Assembly (NCBI GenBank): GCA_019636445.1
Contig: JAHBXO010000027.1
Span: 1-64,000 of the forward strand
Source of the DNA: Gemmataceae bacterium
Lineage (GTDB): Bacteria > Planctomycetota > Planctomycetia > Gemmatales > Gemmataceae
Length of the DNA stretch: 64,000 nucleotides
Direction of reading: 5' to 3'
Below, in pieces: positions 37,071 through 46,082 of this stretch (position 1 is the stretch's first letter; each line of letters starts with the position of its first letter). Under the pieces are notes generated by a model that did no database searches, was not told the origin of the DNA, and saw only the letters and a list, made by a program, of their open reading frames with translations. The position numbers were made by a program, and so were the translations under genes.

Positions 37071-37708
37071 TCCGCGCCGTGATCTTCGACATGGACGGCG
37101 TCCTCATCGACGCCAAGGAATGGCATTACGAGGCGCTCAACCGCGCGCTCGAACTCGTCGGCTTCACCATCACGCGCGAGGAGCACGAGACCGCCTTCGA
37201 CGGATTGCCGACCAAGAAGAAACTGGACATGCTCACCGATCGTTTCGGACTGCCGCGCAAGCTGCACGCCTTCCTGAACGAGATGAAGCAGCAGTACACC
37301 ATGGACCTCGTGTACCAGCTCTGCAAGCCGACCTTCCATCACGAATTCGCCCTCTCGCGCCTCAAGCGCCGCGGCTACAAGCTCGCCGTCGCGTCCAACT
37401 CCATCCGGCACACCGTGCGCGTGATGATGGAGAAGGCGCACCTGGCGGAATACCTGGACCTGCAGCTGAGCAACGAGGATGTGGCCCAGGCGAAGCCGCA
37501 CCCGGAAATCTACCTCAAGGCGATCCGCACGCTGGGCTGCGTGCCGGCGGAATGCCTGGTGGTGGAAGACAACGAGAACGGTATCAAGGCCGCGACGGCG
37601 TCCGGCGCGCATGTGCTGGTCGTGCACGACGTGAACGACGTGCACCTCGACAACATCCTCGCGCGGATTCGCGATATCGAATCCGCCCCGGCGCGGAGGG
37701 CCGCCTGA
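37067..37708 (+). CDS. HAD-family hydrolase (phosphatase-like)
   Basis: The 213-residue protein has HAD motif I VIFDMDGVLIDAKEWH with both nucleophilic Asp residues, motif II in LAVASNSIRHT, and motif III/IV QAKPHPEIYLKAIR with VVEDNENGIKAA. The cap region (FDGLPTKKKLDMLTDRFG) fits the phosphoglycolate-phosphatase/beta-phosphoglucomutase group. The ATG at 37067 overlaps the previous stop (ATGA) with GGGAGG upstream. Together with the nucleotidyltransferase it could remove or move a phosphate from a sugar or small alcohol. Specific substrate unknown. Confidence 0.87.
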   Translation: MIRAVIFDMDGVLIDAKEWHYEALNRALELVGFTITREEHETAFDGLPTKKKLDMLTDRFGLPRKLHAFLNEMKQQYTMDLVYQLCKPTFHHEFALSRLKRRGYKLAVASNSIRHTVRVMMEKAHLAEYLDLQLSNEDVAQAKPHPEIYLKAIRTLGCVPAECLVVEDNENGIKAATASGAHVLVVHDVNDVHLDNILARIRDIESAPARRAA

Positions 37709-38307
37709 TGAACGTGGTGCTGCTGGATCCGTCCGACCGCCAGACGGCCGCCGACGCGGCGGCGCGCGTGGAGGCGGCCGCCGGCCGGAGCTGCCGCGTC
37801 TGCCGCATGACGCGGGCGCTTGGCTCCGACGGTCCGCCAAGCTGGAAGCTGCGCTTCGCTCCCGGCGACGGACTCGTGCGGACGCGCCGCGAGCCGGACG
37901 GCCTCGTGCCCGCCGTCCTCCTCGCCGTCGACGAATTCGCGGGCGAAGACGAACTTGCGATCGTCGCCGCCGACGCCGCGCAATGGTCCAAGCATTTCCA
38001 GCGGATCCCGCAGGCGCTAGCCTCGCGGCTCGACGTGTTTCTGTCCTTTGAAGCCGAAGGCCCCGGCCGCTTCGTCGTCGATCCCGACGTGACGACCCTC
38101 CTGCACCTGACCAACGGCCTGACACCCGCGCTCGCCTGGTACCGCACCACCGATCTGTTCGTCGACGCCGCCAAGCAGGTCATCCGCAAGGATGCGCGCT
38201 GGAACGGCCAGTTCTCCGCGGACTCGCTCCTGCGCGAGCTGGCGCTGCACGACGCCCGCGTCGGCTATCACGGCCGACCGATGGACGACACCCTCGCCGC
38301 CGCCTGA
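37708..38307 (+). CDS. Degenerate nucleotidyltransferase-like protein, unknown function
   Basis: The 199-residue protein (ATG 37708 overlaps the previous TGA) has no GxGxR loop. Its C-terminal half matches the C-terminal part of the operon's nucleotidyltransferase: RWNGQFSADSLLRELA lines up with RVNGEFYVAPTYNQLI, and ARVGYH with ARIGVH. Around these, both have a hydrophobic strand followed by a helix beginning DAAKQVI/AAAKRMI. The N-terminal half differs and has two Cys close together (SCRVCRM). It is best seen as a nucleotidyltransferase-derived partner without its own active site. It could form a complex with the first enzyme or bind the same ligand. This similarity was found by eye. Confidence 0.65.
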   Translation: MNVVLLDPSDRQTAADAAARVEAAAGRSCRVCRMTRALGSDGPPSWKLRFAPGDGLVRTRREPDGLVPAVLLAVDEFAGEDELAIVAADAAQWSKHFQRIPQALASRLDVFLSFEAEGPGRFVVDPDVTTLLHLTNGLTPALAWYRTTDLFVDAAKQVIRKDARWNGQFSADSLLRELALHDARVGYHGRPMDDTLAAA

Positions 38308-38314
38308 GAACCCG

Positions 38315-38656
38315 ATGAAACACCACCGACTGGACGAAATGGTGAAGGGCTGGTTCGTCGGCAACTTCGCACCGACGGCGTTCGCCGCCGACGCTGTCGA
38401 GGTGGGCATCAAGGTCTACAAGGCCGGCGACCGCGAGGTGGCGCACTTCCACAAGGTGGCGACGGAGCTGACCGTGATCGTGTCGGGCCGCGTGCGCATG
38501 CTCGGCCGCGAGTGGGGTGCCAACGACATCGTCACGATCGAGCCAGGCGAGGCGACCGCCTTCGAGGCGCTAGAAGATACGGTGACCGTGGTGGTGAAGC
38601 TCCCCTGTGTCGCCGGCGACAAGTATTTGGTGACGACGAACGGACCGAATTCCTGA
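38315..38656 (+). CDS. Cupin-domain protein
   Basis: The 113-residue protein is a single cupin barrel: KAGDREVAHFHKVATELTVI gives the first motif with its metal-binding His residues (AHFHK, then Glu), and VTIEPGEATAFEALEDTV is the second, in which the usual His is missing. The loss of this ligand may mean weaker or no metal binding. It begins 7 bp after the preceding gene and ends the operon. The convergent TPR gene ends 6 bp away. Cupins near sugar-nucleotide genes are often isomerases or sensors; here the role is unknown. Confidence 0.8.
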   Translation: MKHHRLDEMVKGWFVGNFAPTAFAADAVEVGIKVYKAGDREVAHFHKVATELTVIVSGRVRMLGREWGANDIVTIEPGEATAFEALEDTVTVVVKLPCVAGDKYLVTTNGPNS

Positions 38657-38662
38657 TCCGGA

Positions 38663-41600
38663 TTATTTGCGCTTCTCCAGTCGTTCCTGCGCGGCCTTCG
38701 TCCACTCACTGCCCGCCGGCGCGTCCCTCACGATCTTCCGGAGCACCAAGGTCGCGGACTCCGGTTGCTTGTCCTCGTCGTAGGCGCGGGCCGCTTCCAA
38801 CGCCGCCGCGAAGCCGAGGTCGGGGTAGTCGTAGGTGTACGGCACGAGCATGAGCGCCGCGGCCGCCTCGGCGGGCTTCTTCTGGGCGAGCTTGCACAGG
38901 CCGATCTGCGTCTGTGCCCGGGCGGCGACCTCCGCGGTCGTCGCGGCGATCACGAGCTGATACTGGCCGATCGCCTCGTCGAACTTCGACTGCGCCTGGA
39001 GCGCGCCGCCCCAGCCGTAGCGGGCTTCGGGCAGGAACGGGCTGTTGCCGTAGCGCGCGACCGTCGCCTCGAAGGCGACGCGCGCCGGCTCCCACTGCTT
39101 CGCCGCCGCGAGCGCCTGCCCGAGCCGCAGCATCGCGCGATCGCTGATGCCGCCGACGTTGTGGTACTCGCCTTTGTCGCGGAAGACCGCCAACCGTTCG
39201 GCCGCCTTGGCGAACTCGCCCTGCGCGAACAGCGCCTCACCGTGCCGGTAGATCGCCTGCGCCCGGTGCGGCGATTTTTCGTTCCCGGCGACGACCTCGA
39301 ACTGCGTCGCAGCCGCCTTGTAGTCCTTCTTGGCGAACTGGCAACCGCCGAGCTTCAGGCGGATCCGTTCGAGTAGATCCGGTGAGACGGCACGGTCGGT
39401 CGGCTCGCGATCCAGCGCGTCCTTGAGCAGTTTGATCGCATCGTCGTGTTTGTCGCGTTCGGCCAACATCTCGGCCAGTTCCAGCCGGGCGTCGATGGCG
39501 AGCGCGAGATCGGCGAACTCGTCGGCGAGTTTGCGGTACGCGCCGACGGCGCGTTCCTCGGCCCGTTGCACCGGCACTTCGGCGAAGGCGATCTCGCCCG
39601 ACGGCGCGGGCGGCGGCCGCACGCCCTCCGGGCGGGGCTTCTTCGTCTCCTCGATCCACTTGTCCATGCGTTGCTGCTGGAGTGTGCCGCGCGCCTGTTG
39701 CACTTCGTGGTCCATGATCGAACGATAGCCCCACGCGGCGTCGTAGAGCATGCGCGCGCGGCCCTCGCCCGTCGGCATCGCCGACGCGAACTCGGCGCTC
39801 CGCTGCACCAGCGCGTCGCACGCCTGCAGGATCGCCTCGCGACCTTGCTGCATCGTGCGCTCGGCGGTCTGGATCTGCTCCGGTTTCAGGTTCGGCTTGT
39901 TGCGTTCCAACTGGCCGGTTTCGATCTGCTTGCGGGCCACGGCGAGCGCCGTCTGACCCGCCCGCAGCGCCGCCTCCGCGCCGATCGGCTTGCCGCGCCC
40001 GGCGTTCACGAGTTCGTCGAAGATCTGCTTCGCTTCGGGCAGCTTGGCACTTTCGAAAAGCGCGACGCCGTGGTGGAACTTCAGCAGATGCGCCCACTCG
40101 GCCCGCTCCTTGTCCTGCGCGAGCGCGGCCTCGTATTTCTTCCGAGCCTCGTCCAGCACCTTCACCGCCTCGGCGGGTTGGTTCTGCTCCCGGTGCAGCG
40201 CCGCCAGTTGCAGGTACGCCAGCGGGGCGACGGGGGAGTTCGATCGCTCGCCGCCGGCGAACTGCCGGAGGTCGTTCATGGCCCCGCCGCGGTCACCCAT
40301 CATCGCGCGCACCTTCGCCATCTCGAGGCGGGCGTGCGCCGCCTGCGGGGCGGTCGGGTAGGTCTTCTCGAGCTTCTCGTAGAACTCGCGCGCCTTGTTC
40401 AGGAGCGTGTTCCGCTCGTTGGCGTCGGCGAGCGTGGAACCGAGCCGCTTGAGGCACAGGCCCAGTTTCAAATAACCATCGGGCGCATCCGGCGATTTCG
40501 GGTTGGAAGCGACGAAGTTCTCGAGCAGGCCGGACGCGTTCGTGAGCTTCTCGCGGATGATGTTCTCGGCGAGCGCGTCGTCCGCCTTCGTCGGTGCCAG
40601 TCGGATGAGGCAATCGGCGAGCAGGTAGCTCGCGCCGGCGAGATCGCCGTTGCGGTCCGGGGCGGGGATGGCGTCGAGAATCTTGGCGGCGCCGTCGAGG
40701 TCGCCGCACTGCACGAGGCAGACGCCGACGCCGTAGCGGGCGTAGCTCGCGCGGTCGAACTCCGGGAAGCGATCGACCACCTCGCGGTACTTCTTCGCGG
40801 CCTCTTCGTAACGCTGTTTCCGCTCGGCGGCGCGGTTCGGGTTCGGGTCCTTCGCCACCTCCAGCGCGCGGGCGTAGGCGTTCTCGGCGGTCCGGTAGGC
40901 GACGGCGGGCAAGAGCGTTCCTTGCGGGAATTTGGTGCGGAACTCGTTGCACCATTGCTCGGAGCGGTTGAGGTCGCCGGCGGCACCCCACGCGGAGGCG
41001 AGCCGTTGGACGATCTCCTCGTGCCGGCGTTCGGGCAGCAGTCGTTCGTTCCAGACCGCCTCGTACGTCTGCGCCGCCGGCTGGAACTGCTTCGTGGTCT
41101 GAAGGGCGTCGGCGAGGTCCAGCAGCATGTCGCCGCGGCGGACGCGCGCGTCGGCGTCGCCTTGCCCGGCGAGCTGCTGGGCGCGCTCGGCGGCCTTGCG
41201 AAGCGTCTCAATGGCCGTCTTGTACTTGGCGTCCCGGTCGGCGGCGTTGTTCGGGTCGGCGGCCGCCGCGATTCCCAGCTGCGCCTTGCCGAGCCAGTGC
41301 GTCGCCTGGTCCGCGAGCTTCGGGAATTTCTCGACGAGCGGCGGCAGCGTCTTGGCGGCCTCGTCGAATTGCTTCAACTGCACCTGGCAGAATCCGACGC
41401 GCAGGGCCGCGTCGGCGTGCAGCGGCGAGGCCGGGTATGCGGCGGCGAACCCCTGGAACTTCGTGAGGGCGTCGGTGAACTTGCCCGCTTCGTAGTTGAG
41501 CGTCGCGCCGTGGAATGCCGAGCCGGCAACGTGATCCGGCGCTGCGCCGGTGGCGAGCGCCTGCACGCGGGCCTTTTCGTCCGGGTTGTTCTTGAACCGG

Positions 41601-42412
41601 TCCGGCTGCTTGAGCGCCTCGACGGCGTCCTTCTTCTGCTTCTCGTATTCGACGAGGACGGTGTCGTAGTGGACGGACGCCTCGGCCGTCTCGCCGCCGA
41701 GGTGGAGCACACGGCCGACGAGGTAGCGAGCCGCGAGGCCGACACCGGGGTCGGTGAACGGGGCGATCTGGTTCAGGGAGCGCCCGGCGTTCGGGTAGTC
41801 CTTTTCGAGGAAGCACGCGAGGCCGTGGTAGTAGAGCGCGAGCGGGCGGTGCGCGCTCTTCGCGAGCGTCGGCTCCTTGAGGGCGGCGTCGAGCGCGGTG
41901 CGGACTTCGCGCGGGCGATTCAGTCGAAGTTGCATCTCCGCCACGTCGCAGCGGCAGCGGAGCGCCATCTCGGCGTTCTTCTTGCCGTCGAACCAGCCGG
42001 CCGCCTCGCCGTAGCGGCGCAGGGCGTCCTCGTATTTGGGCGGGGCGGCCTTCGGGTCGGCGCTGCGCAACCCCAGCGACCGCTGCGTGGCGGCGAGTTG
42101 GTAGAGCACCCAGCCGCGGTCGGCATAGCCGCCGTCGTTCGCGGCGAGCGTGAGCGGTTCGACGGCGGCGGCGTAATCGGGTTCGGGGGCGTTGATGAAG
42201 GTCAGCGCGAGGCCGTGCCGGGCGGCGGAGCCTTGCTGGTTCGGGAACTTGGCGAGGACCTGCTTGAACTGCTCGCGGGCGGCGGGCAGGTTGCCGTCGT
42301 TGTAGAGCTTGCGCGCGGCGTTGATCGCCATCTCGGCCTGCTGGTCGGGCGGCACCTGCGCGGCGGCGGGTAACGAGATGAGGAAAACGAGCGCGAGCGT
42401 GCGATATGCCAT
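38663..42412 (-). CDS. Large secreted TPR-repeat protein
   Basis: The 1249-residue protein has a signal peptide (MAYRTLALVFLISLPAAAQ) and, almost to its end, helix-turn-helix TPR units, for example ARKLYNDGNLPAAREQFKQV, YRKLADEFADLALAID and RLAVFRDKGEYHNVGG. Such units bind other proteins; BamD- and YbgF-like TPR proteins act in envelope assembly. No enzymatic domain is seen. The gene converges with the cupin operon and diverges from the third kinase gene. It is one of the longest genes in the window, without repeats or breaks. A scaffold role in the periplasm or cytoplasmic compartments is likely but not proven. Confidence 0.85.
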   Translation of the reverse strand: MAYRTLALVFLISLPAAAQVPPDQQAEMAINAARKLYNDGNLPAAREQFKQVLAKFPNQQGSAARHGLALTFINAPEPDYAAAVEPLTLAANDGGYADRGWVLYQLAATQRSLGLRSADPKAAPPKYEDALRRYGEAAGWFDGKKNAEMALRCRCDVAEMQLRLNRPREVRTALDAALKEPTLAKSAHRPLALYYHGLACFLEKDYPNAGRSLNQIAPFTDPGVGLAARYLVGRVLHLGGETAEASVHYDTVLVEYEKQKKDAVEALKQPDRFKNNPDEKARVQALATGAAPDHVAGSAFHGATLNYEAGKFTDALTKFQGFAAAYPASPLHADAALRVGFCQVQLKQFDEAAKTLPPLVEKFPKLADQATHWLGKAQLGIAAAADPNNAADRDAKYKTAIETLRKAAERAQQLAGQGDADARVRRGDMLLDLADALQTTKQFQPAAQTYEAVWNERLLPERRHEEIVQRLASAWGAAGDLNRSEQWCNEFRTKFPQGTLLPAVAYRTAENAYARALEVAKDPNPNRAAERKQRYEEAAKKYREVVDRFPEFDRASYARYGVGVCLVQCGDLDGAAKILDAIPAPDRNGDLAGASYLLADCLIRLAPTKADDALAENIIREKLTNASGLLENFVASNPKSPDAPDGYLKLGLCLKRLGSTLADANERNTLLNKAREFYEKLEKTYPTAPQAAHARLEMAKVRAMMGDRGGAMNDLRQFAGGERSNSPVAPLAYLQLAALHREQNQPAEAVKVLDEARKKYEAALAQDKERAEWAHLLKFHHGVALFESAKLPEAKQIFDELVNAGRGKPIGAEAALRAGQTALAVARKQIETGQLERNKPNLKPEQIQTAERTMQQGREAILQACDALVQRSAEFASAMPTGEGRARMLYDAAWGYRSIMDHEVQQARGTLQQQRMDKWIEETKKPRPEGVRPPPAPSGEIAFAEVPVQRAEERAVGAYRKLADEFADLALAIDARLELAEMLAERDKHDDAIKLLKDALDREPTDRAVSPDLLERIRLKLGGCQFAKKDYKAAATQFEVVAGNEKSPHRAQAIYRHGEALFAQGEFAKAAERLAVFRDKGEYHNVGGISDRAMLRLGQALAAAKQWEPARVAFEATVARYGNSPFLPEARYGWGGALQAQSKFDEAIGQYQLVIAATTAEVAARAQTQIGLCKLAQKKPAEAAAALMLVPYTYDYPDLGFAAALEAARAYDEDKQPESATLVLRKIVRDAPAGSEWTKAAQERLEKRK

Positions 42413-42653
42413 GAGCCAAGTCGCTCCGGGGGAGGCGGGCGTCGGAATGTCAATCTATTCTGTTCGGGCAAACTGCGCCGGGTCAATTCTTCGATACCGG
42501 GTCGATGGCTTCGGTTCCCGATTCGATTCCGTCGTCCGGCGAAATCTCGGCCCTCGCGGGAATGCCCCGGATGTTCCAACCGGTTTCTTTCCGGCGATGC
42601 CGCCGAACGCGCAGTAGAGTTTCCCGCTTCGACCACCGCCCTTCGGAGCCCCT

Positions 42654-45233
42654 GTGAGCGCGACATCGGATCTGCTGCCGGCCACACGCCCCGAATTGAT
42701 CGGCGTCGGTGAGGACACCAACCCGCCGCGCGCCGTGGACGAGCGCACCATTCCCAACGGTGGCGCCGCGCCGCTGGCGATCGCCACCGCGCTGACGATG
42801 CGCACGGTGGTCTTTCGCCCCTCGGAGCACGCCGGCGACCTCGGCCGGCTCGACCGCTATCGCGTCCTGAAACAGCTCGGCAAGGGCGGCATGGGGGCCG
42901 TCTACCTCGGCTTCGACGAACGGCTGCGCCGGAAGGTGGCGCTCAAGGTGATGCTGCCGGACGCCGCCGCCGATCCGCAGTCGAAGGAACGCTTCCTGCG
43001 CGAGGCGCGCGCCGCGGCCCAGATCGCCCACGACAACGTCATCGCCATCCACGAGGCGGACGAAGCCGACGGACTGCCCTACATCGCCATGCAGTACCTG
43101 CAGGGCTACCCGCTGGACGAATACCTGGCGAAGAAGGGCCGCCCGTCCTTCGCCCAGATCGTGCGCATCGCCCGCGAGATCGCCCTCGGCCTCGGTGCCG
43201 CGCACCGACTCGGCCTCGTCCACCGCGACATCAAGCCCGGCAACATCTGGCTCGAAGCCCCGAACGGCCGCGTCAAGATCCTCGACTTCGGACTCGCCCG
43301 ACCCGCCAAGACCACGGAGGGCGAACTCACCCAAAGCGGCACCGTCGTCGGCACGCCCGCTTACATGTCCCCCGAACAGGCGCGCGGCAAACCGGTCGAC
43401 GGCCGTGCCGACCTTTTCAGCCTCGGGGCCCTGCTGTACCGGCTCGTGACCGACTCGCTTCCGTTCGACGGCCCCGACGTGATGGCCATGCTCACAGCCC
43501 TCGCCGTCGAGGAACCGACGCCCGTACTCGAACGAAATCCGCAAACGCCGCCGGCGCTCGCGCAGCTCATCCATGAACTGCTCGCGAAGAAGCCGGCGCG
43601 ACGGCCCCAAACCGCCGACGAGGTCGCGGCTCGCCTGCACGCGATCGTCGCGTCGCCCCAAGACCCCGTCGCCAGTCCGGTCGTTTACGTCCCGGTCGCC
43701 GTGACGATGATCGAATCGGGCAACGCCTTCGAAGGACTGGAAATCGAGGAGACGGAACAGGCGTCGAACGGCTCGCGCCGACACGCTCCGCCCCCATCGC
43801 GCCGACCCTACGCCCTCGTTGCCGGCGGGCTGACGGCCATTCTCCTCGGCGTCGGATTGCTGGTCGCGCTGCTGGGCGGTTCCCGGCCGGAGCCGCGCGC
43901 CGTCGAAGAGAAACCCGCCCGGAAGACCGCCGAACCGGCCAAGCCCGCCCGAAAGCCCGACGCCCCCGTTGTCATCGACTCCGCGCCGTTTCCCAAACTG
44001 GATCCCGCCTGGCTCAAGACGGTCGCGGCGTTGCCCCACACCGACATTCTCGGGCCGATCAACGAGGAACTGAAACGCCGCAACCCGGACTACGACGGCA
44101 AAGGGCTCGCCTGGATCAACGACCCGCTGACGGGCACGAAATCGGCGCTCGAAGTGAAGTCCGATCAGATCGCGGACCTAATGCCGTTGCTCGCCGTGCC
44201 GAACCTCGAAAGCCTCTCGCTGTTCGCCATCGGACAGGAACCCTCGCGGCTGACCTCCCTCGCGCCGTTGAAAGGCCTCCGCAAGCTCCGTTGCCTGCGC
44301 ATCGACTTCCACACGCGCCTGACCGATCTCGGCCCGATCCAGGGTTTGCCGATCGAACAGCTCACGATCCGCGGCTGCGGCATCGAATCGCTCGACGCCC
44401 TGCGCGGCATGCCGCTGGAGAAACTCGAAATCCCGAACCTGTTCGTGCCCGACTTCCGACCCCTCGCCGGACTGCCGCTCCGCGTGTTCCACTTCGGCCA
44501 CCCGGACACCGGACCGGACCTCGCGCCGCTCACGGAGTGCCCACTGGAGCATCTGCGCATCGAGTGGGGCCGCGGCATGAACCTCGCCCCGCTGAAGCGT
44601 TGCCCGTTGAAATCGTTCGCGATGAACTACACCGCCCAGCCCGACCTCGCCGCCCTCGAAGGTTCGAGCATCGAGGACTTTTCCGGCTTCGATCCGGTGC
44701 AGTACGAGTCGTTCCTGCGGACGTTGCCGAAACTCGCGACGGTCGGGGCGTACAACTCGGCACCGATCCCGGCGGCCGAGTACTTCCGCAACTGCGAGGA
44801 GTTCCGCGCCCGTCGCGACGAGTGGGTCGCCGAACACAAGGACAAGCCGGTGCTGGATCGCATCGCCGCCGCCCGCGCCCGCTTCGAGAAGCAAAACGAG
44901 GGTAAGACTTCCGCCTTTTCCCCCACCATTGTCGACGGCGAAGTCGTCGCCATCGACCTCACCGGCAGCGACCCGCTGAGTAGTTGCTGGGACCTTTCGT
45001 TTCTCCGTGTGTTCCCGAAGTTGAACTCGATCGTGTTCGAAAACATGTCGTACACGCCGCTTTTCCACCAGCTCGTCGACCTGCCGATCGAGGAGGTGCG
45101 CATCCCGGACTCGGCGATGCACATCCAGAAGAATCTCTATTCCTTCGGCCGGATGAAATCGCTGAAGTCGGTGAATGAACAGCCCATCGACGAATTCGCG
45201 GCGAAGTGGGGGCTGTTCCCGCGGAAACCGTGA
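42654..45233 (+). CDS. Ser/Thr kinase with leucine-rich-repeat-like outer domain
   Basis: The 859-residue protein starts at GTG 42654. The kinase (about residues 68-330) is complete: GKGGMGAVYLGFD, Lys98, HRDIKPGN (190-197), DFG (211-213). A membrane helix follows at about 383-405 (YALVAGGLTAILLGVGLLVA). The outer part has a run of LRR-like units (ISNLESLSLFAI-type strands such as LPIEQLTIRGCGIESLDALR). The kinase is strikingly similar to the one at 18957-22967, sharing LQGYPLD, KPGNIWLEAPNGRVKILDFG and VGTPAYM; they are probably recent paralogues with different sensor parts. Signal and targets unknown. Its stop is 4 bp from that of the next gene. Confidence 0.9.
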   Translation: MSATSDLLPATRPELIGVGEDTNPPRAVDERTIPNGGAAPLAIATALTMRTVVFRPSEHAGDLGRLDRYRVLKQLGKGGMGAVYLGFDERLRRKVALKVMLPDAAADPQSKERFLREARAAAQIAHDNVIAIHEADEADGLPYIAMQYLQGYPLDEYLAKKGRPSFAQIVRIAREIALGLGAAHRLGLVHRDIKPGNIWLEAPNGRVKILDFGLARPAKTTEGELTQSGTVVGTPAYMSPEQARGKPVDGRADLFSLGALLYRLVTDSLPFDGPDVMAMLTALAVEEPTPVLERNPQTPPALAQLIHELLAKKPARRPQTADEVAARLHAIVASPQDPVASPVVYVPVAVTMIESGNAFEGLEIEETEQASNGSRRHAPPPSRRPYALVAGGLTAILLGVGLLVALLGGSRPEPRAVEEKPARKTAEPAKPARKPDAPVVIDSAPFPKLDPAWLKTVAALPHTDILGPINEELKRRNPDYDGKGLAWINDPLTGTKSALEVKSDQIADLMPLLAVPNLESLSLFAIGQEPSRLTSLAPLKGLRKLRCLRIDFHTRLTDLGPIQGLPIEQLTIRGCGIESLDALRGMPLEKLEIPNLFVPDFRPLAGLPLRVFHFGHPDTGPDLAPLTECPLEHLRIEWGRGMNLAPLKRCPLKSFAMNYTAQPDLAALEGSSIEDFSGFDPVQYESFLRTLPKLATVGAYNSAPIPAAEYFRNCEEFRARRDEWVAEHKDKPVLDRIAAARARFEKQNEGKTSAFSPTIVDGEVVAIDLTGSDPLSSCWDLSFLRVFPKLNSIVFENMSYTPLFHQLVDLPIEEVRIPDSAMHIQKNLYSFGRMKSLKSVNEQPIDEFAAKWGLFPRKP

Positions 45234-45237
45234 CGCG

Positions 45238-46044
45238 TCATTTGGTCTTTTTCTCCGCCGGAAGGTATTCTTTCGCGAAGGTCGCGATCGCCGCGGCGAG
45301 GTTCTTCGCGAACGGGTCCATGCCGATCCGCGTGCGGACCTGTCCGCCGAGTTCCAACTGGATCGCGTCGACGCTGCCGTCGGTTTTGCTGCCGTACGTC
45401 GCGACGATGTACCCGCCGGAGAATCGCGGGTCTTCCTTCGCGTCGGCGTCGTTGGCGGGCGTGATGGTGTAGCCCGCCTTCGCGAGCAGGCCGAAGAAAC
45501 CCGTCTTCCCCGTGAGTGCGGTCTTGCCGAAGCGGTCGACGAGGTGCTTGGTCGTCTGCGTGTTGTTCGTCCCGCGGAAGATGGCGTTCGCGTCCGCCGC
45601 CTGGCCGTGCAGGTCGATCACGAGGCCGCGGCCCCAGTCCTTCTGGATCGCGGCGCGCGAGTCCTTCAGGAACTCGTGGTAGGCGCGATAGTACGGCTTG
45701 GCGGCCGCGTGCTCGACGCCGTTCGCCTCCGGCCGGTTCACGTCCGCGTACTTCCGCTCGAAGTGCGCGATCACCAGGTACGGCTTCGCCTTCATCGCCT
45801 TTTCGATCTCGTCGGCCACCTTGCGGGCGAGCAGGTCCGTGTTCGTGTCGTTCACGGTCACGAACAACGGCACGTTCTTGCCGGCGCGCACGGGGCAATC
45901 GGGGATCGGCTTGCGACCGCCATGCGGTGCGGACAGGAGGATTGGCAGCTCGCCCGTTTGTCGGGTGAGCATGTCGTCGGGGATTTTGTCGGCGGCGCGG
46001 AGCGGTGCGCAGAGAGCCAGAACGAGAACGAGTGAACGGGCCAT
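45238..46044 (-). CDS. N-formylglutamate amidohydrolase-like protein, exported
   Basis: The 268-residue protein has a signal peptide (MARSLVLVLALCAPLRAADK). It shows the FGase family (PF05013) pattern: PILLSAPHGGRKPIPDC near the start, YLVIAHFERKYADVNRPEAN (R and N catalytic region) and GLVIDLHGQ, the metal-binding Asp-His. Classic FGases (HutG) work in the cytoplasm on histidine degradation; an exported version and the absence of other hut genes suggest a different N-formyl or amide substrate. Family membership is clear; the function is not. Confidence 0.8.
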   Translation of the reverse strand: MARSLVLVLALCAPLRAADKIPDDMLTRQTGELPILLSAPHGGRKPIPDCPVRAGKNVPLFVTVNDTNTDLLARKVADEIEKAMKAKPYLVIAHFERKYADVNRPEANGVEHAAAKPYYRAYHEFLKDSRAAIQKDWGRGLVIDLHGQAADANAIFRGTNNTQTTKHLVDRFGKTALTGKTGFFGLLAKAGYTITPANDADAKEDPRFSGGYIVATYGSKTDGSVDAIQLELGGQVRTRIGMDPFAKNLAAAIATFAKEYLPAEKKTK

Positions 46045-46082
46045 GGAGATTGGCTCCGGTCAGCGAGATGAAAATGTTCTCA

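Noticed and set aside
39446..42373. 975-residue antisense reading frame
   Set aside because: It runs opposite the TPR gene, has a composition typical of GC-rich shadow frames and shows no motif.
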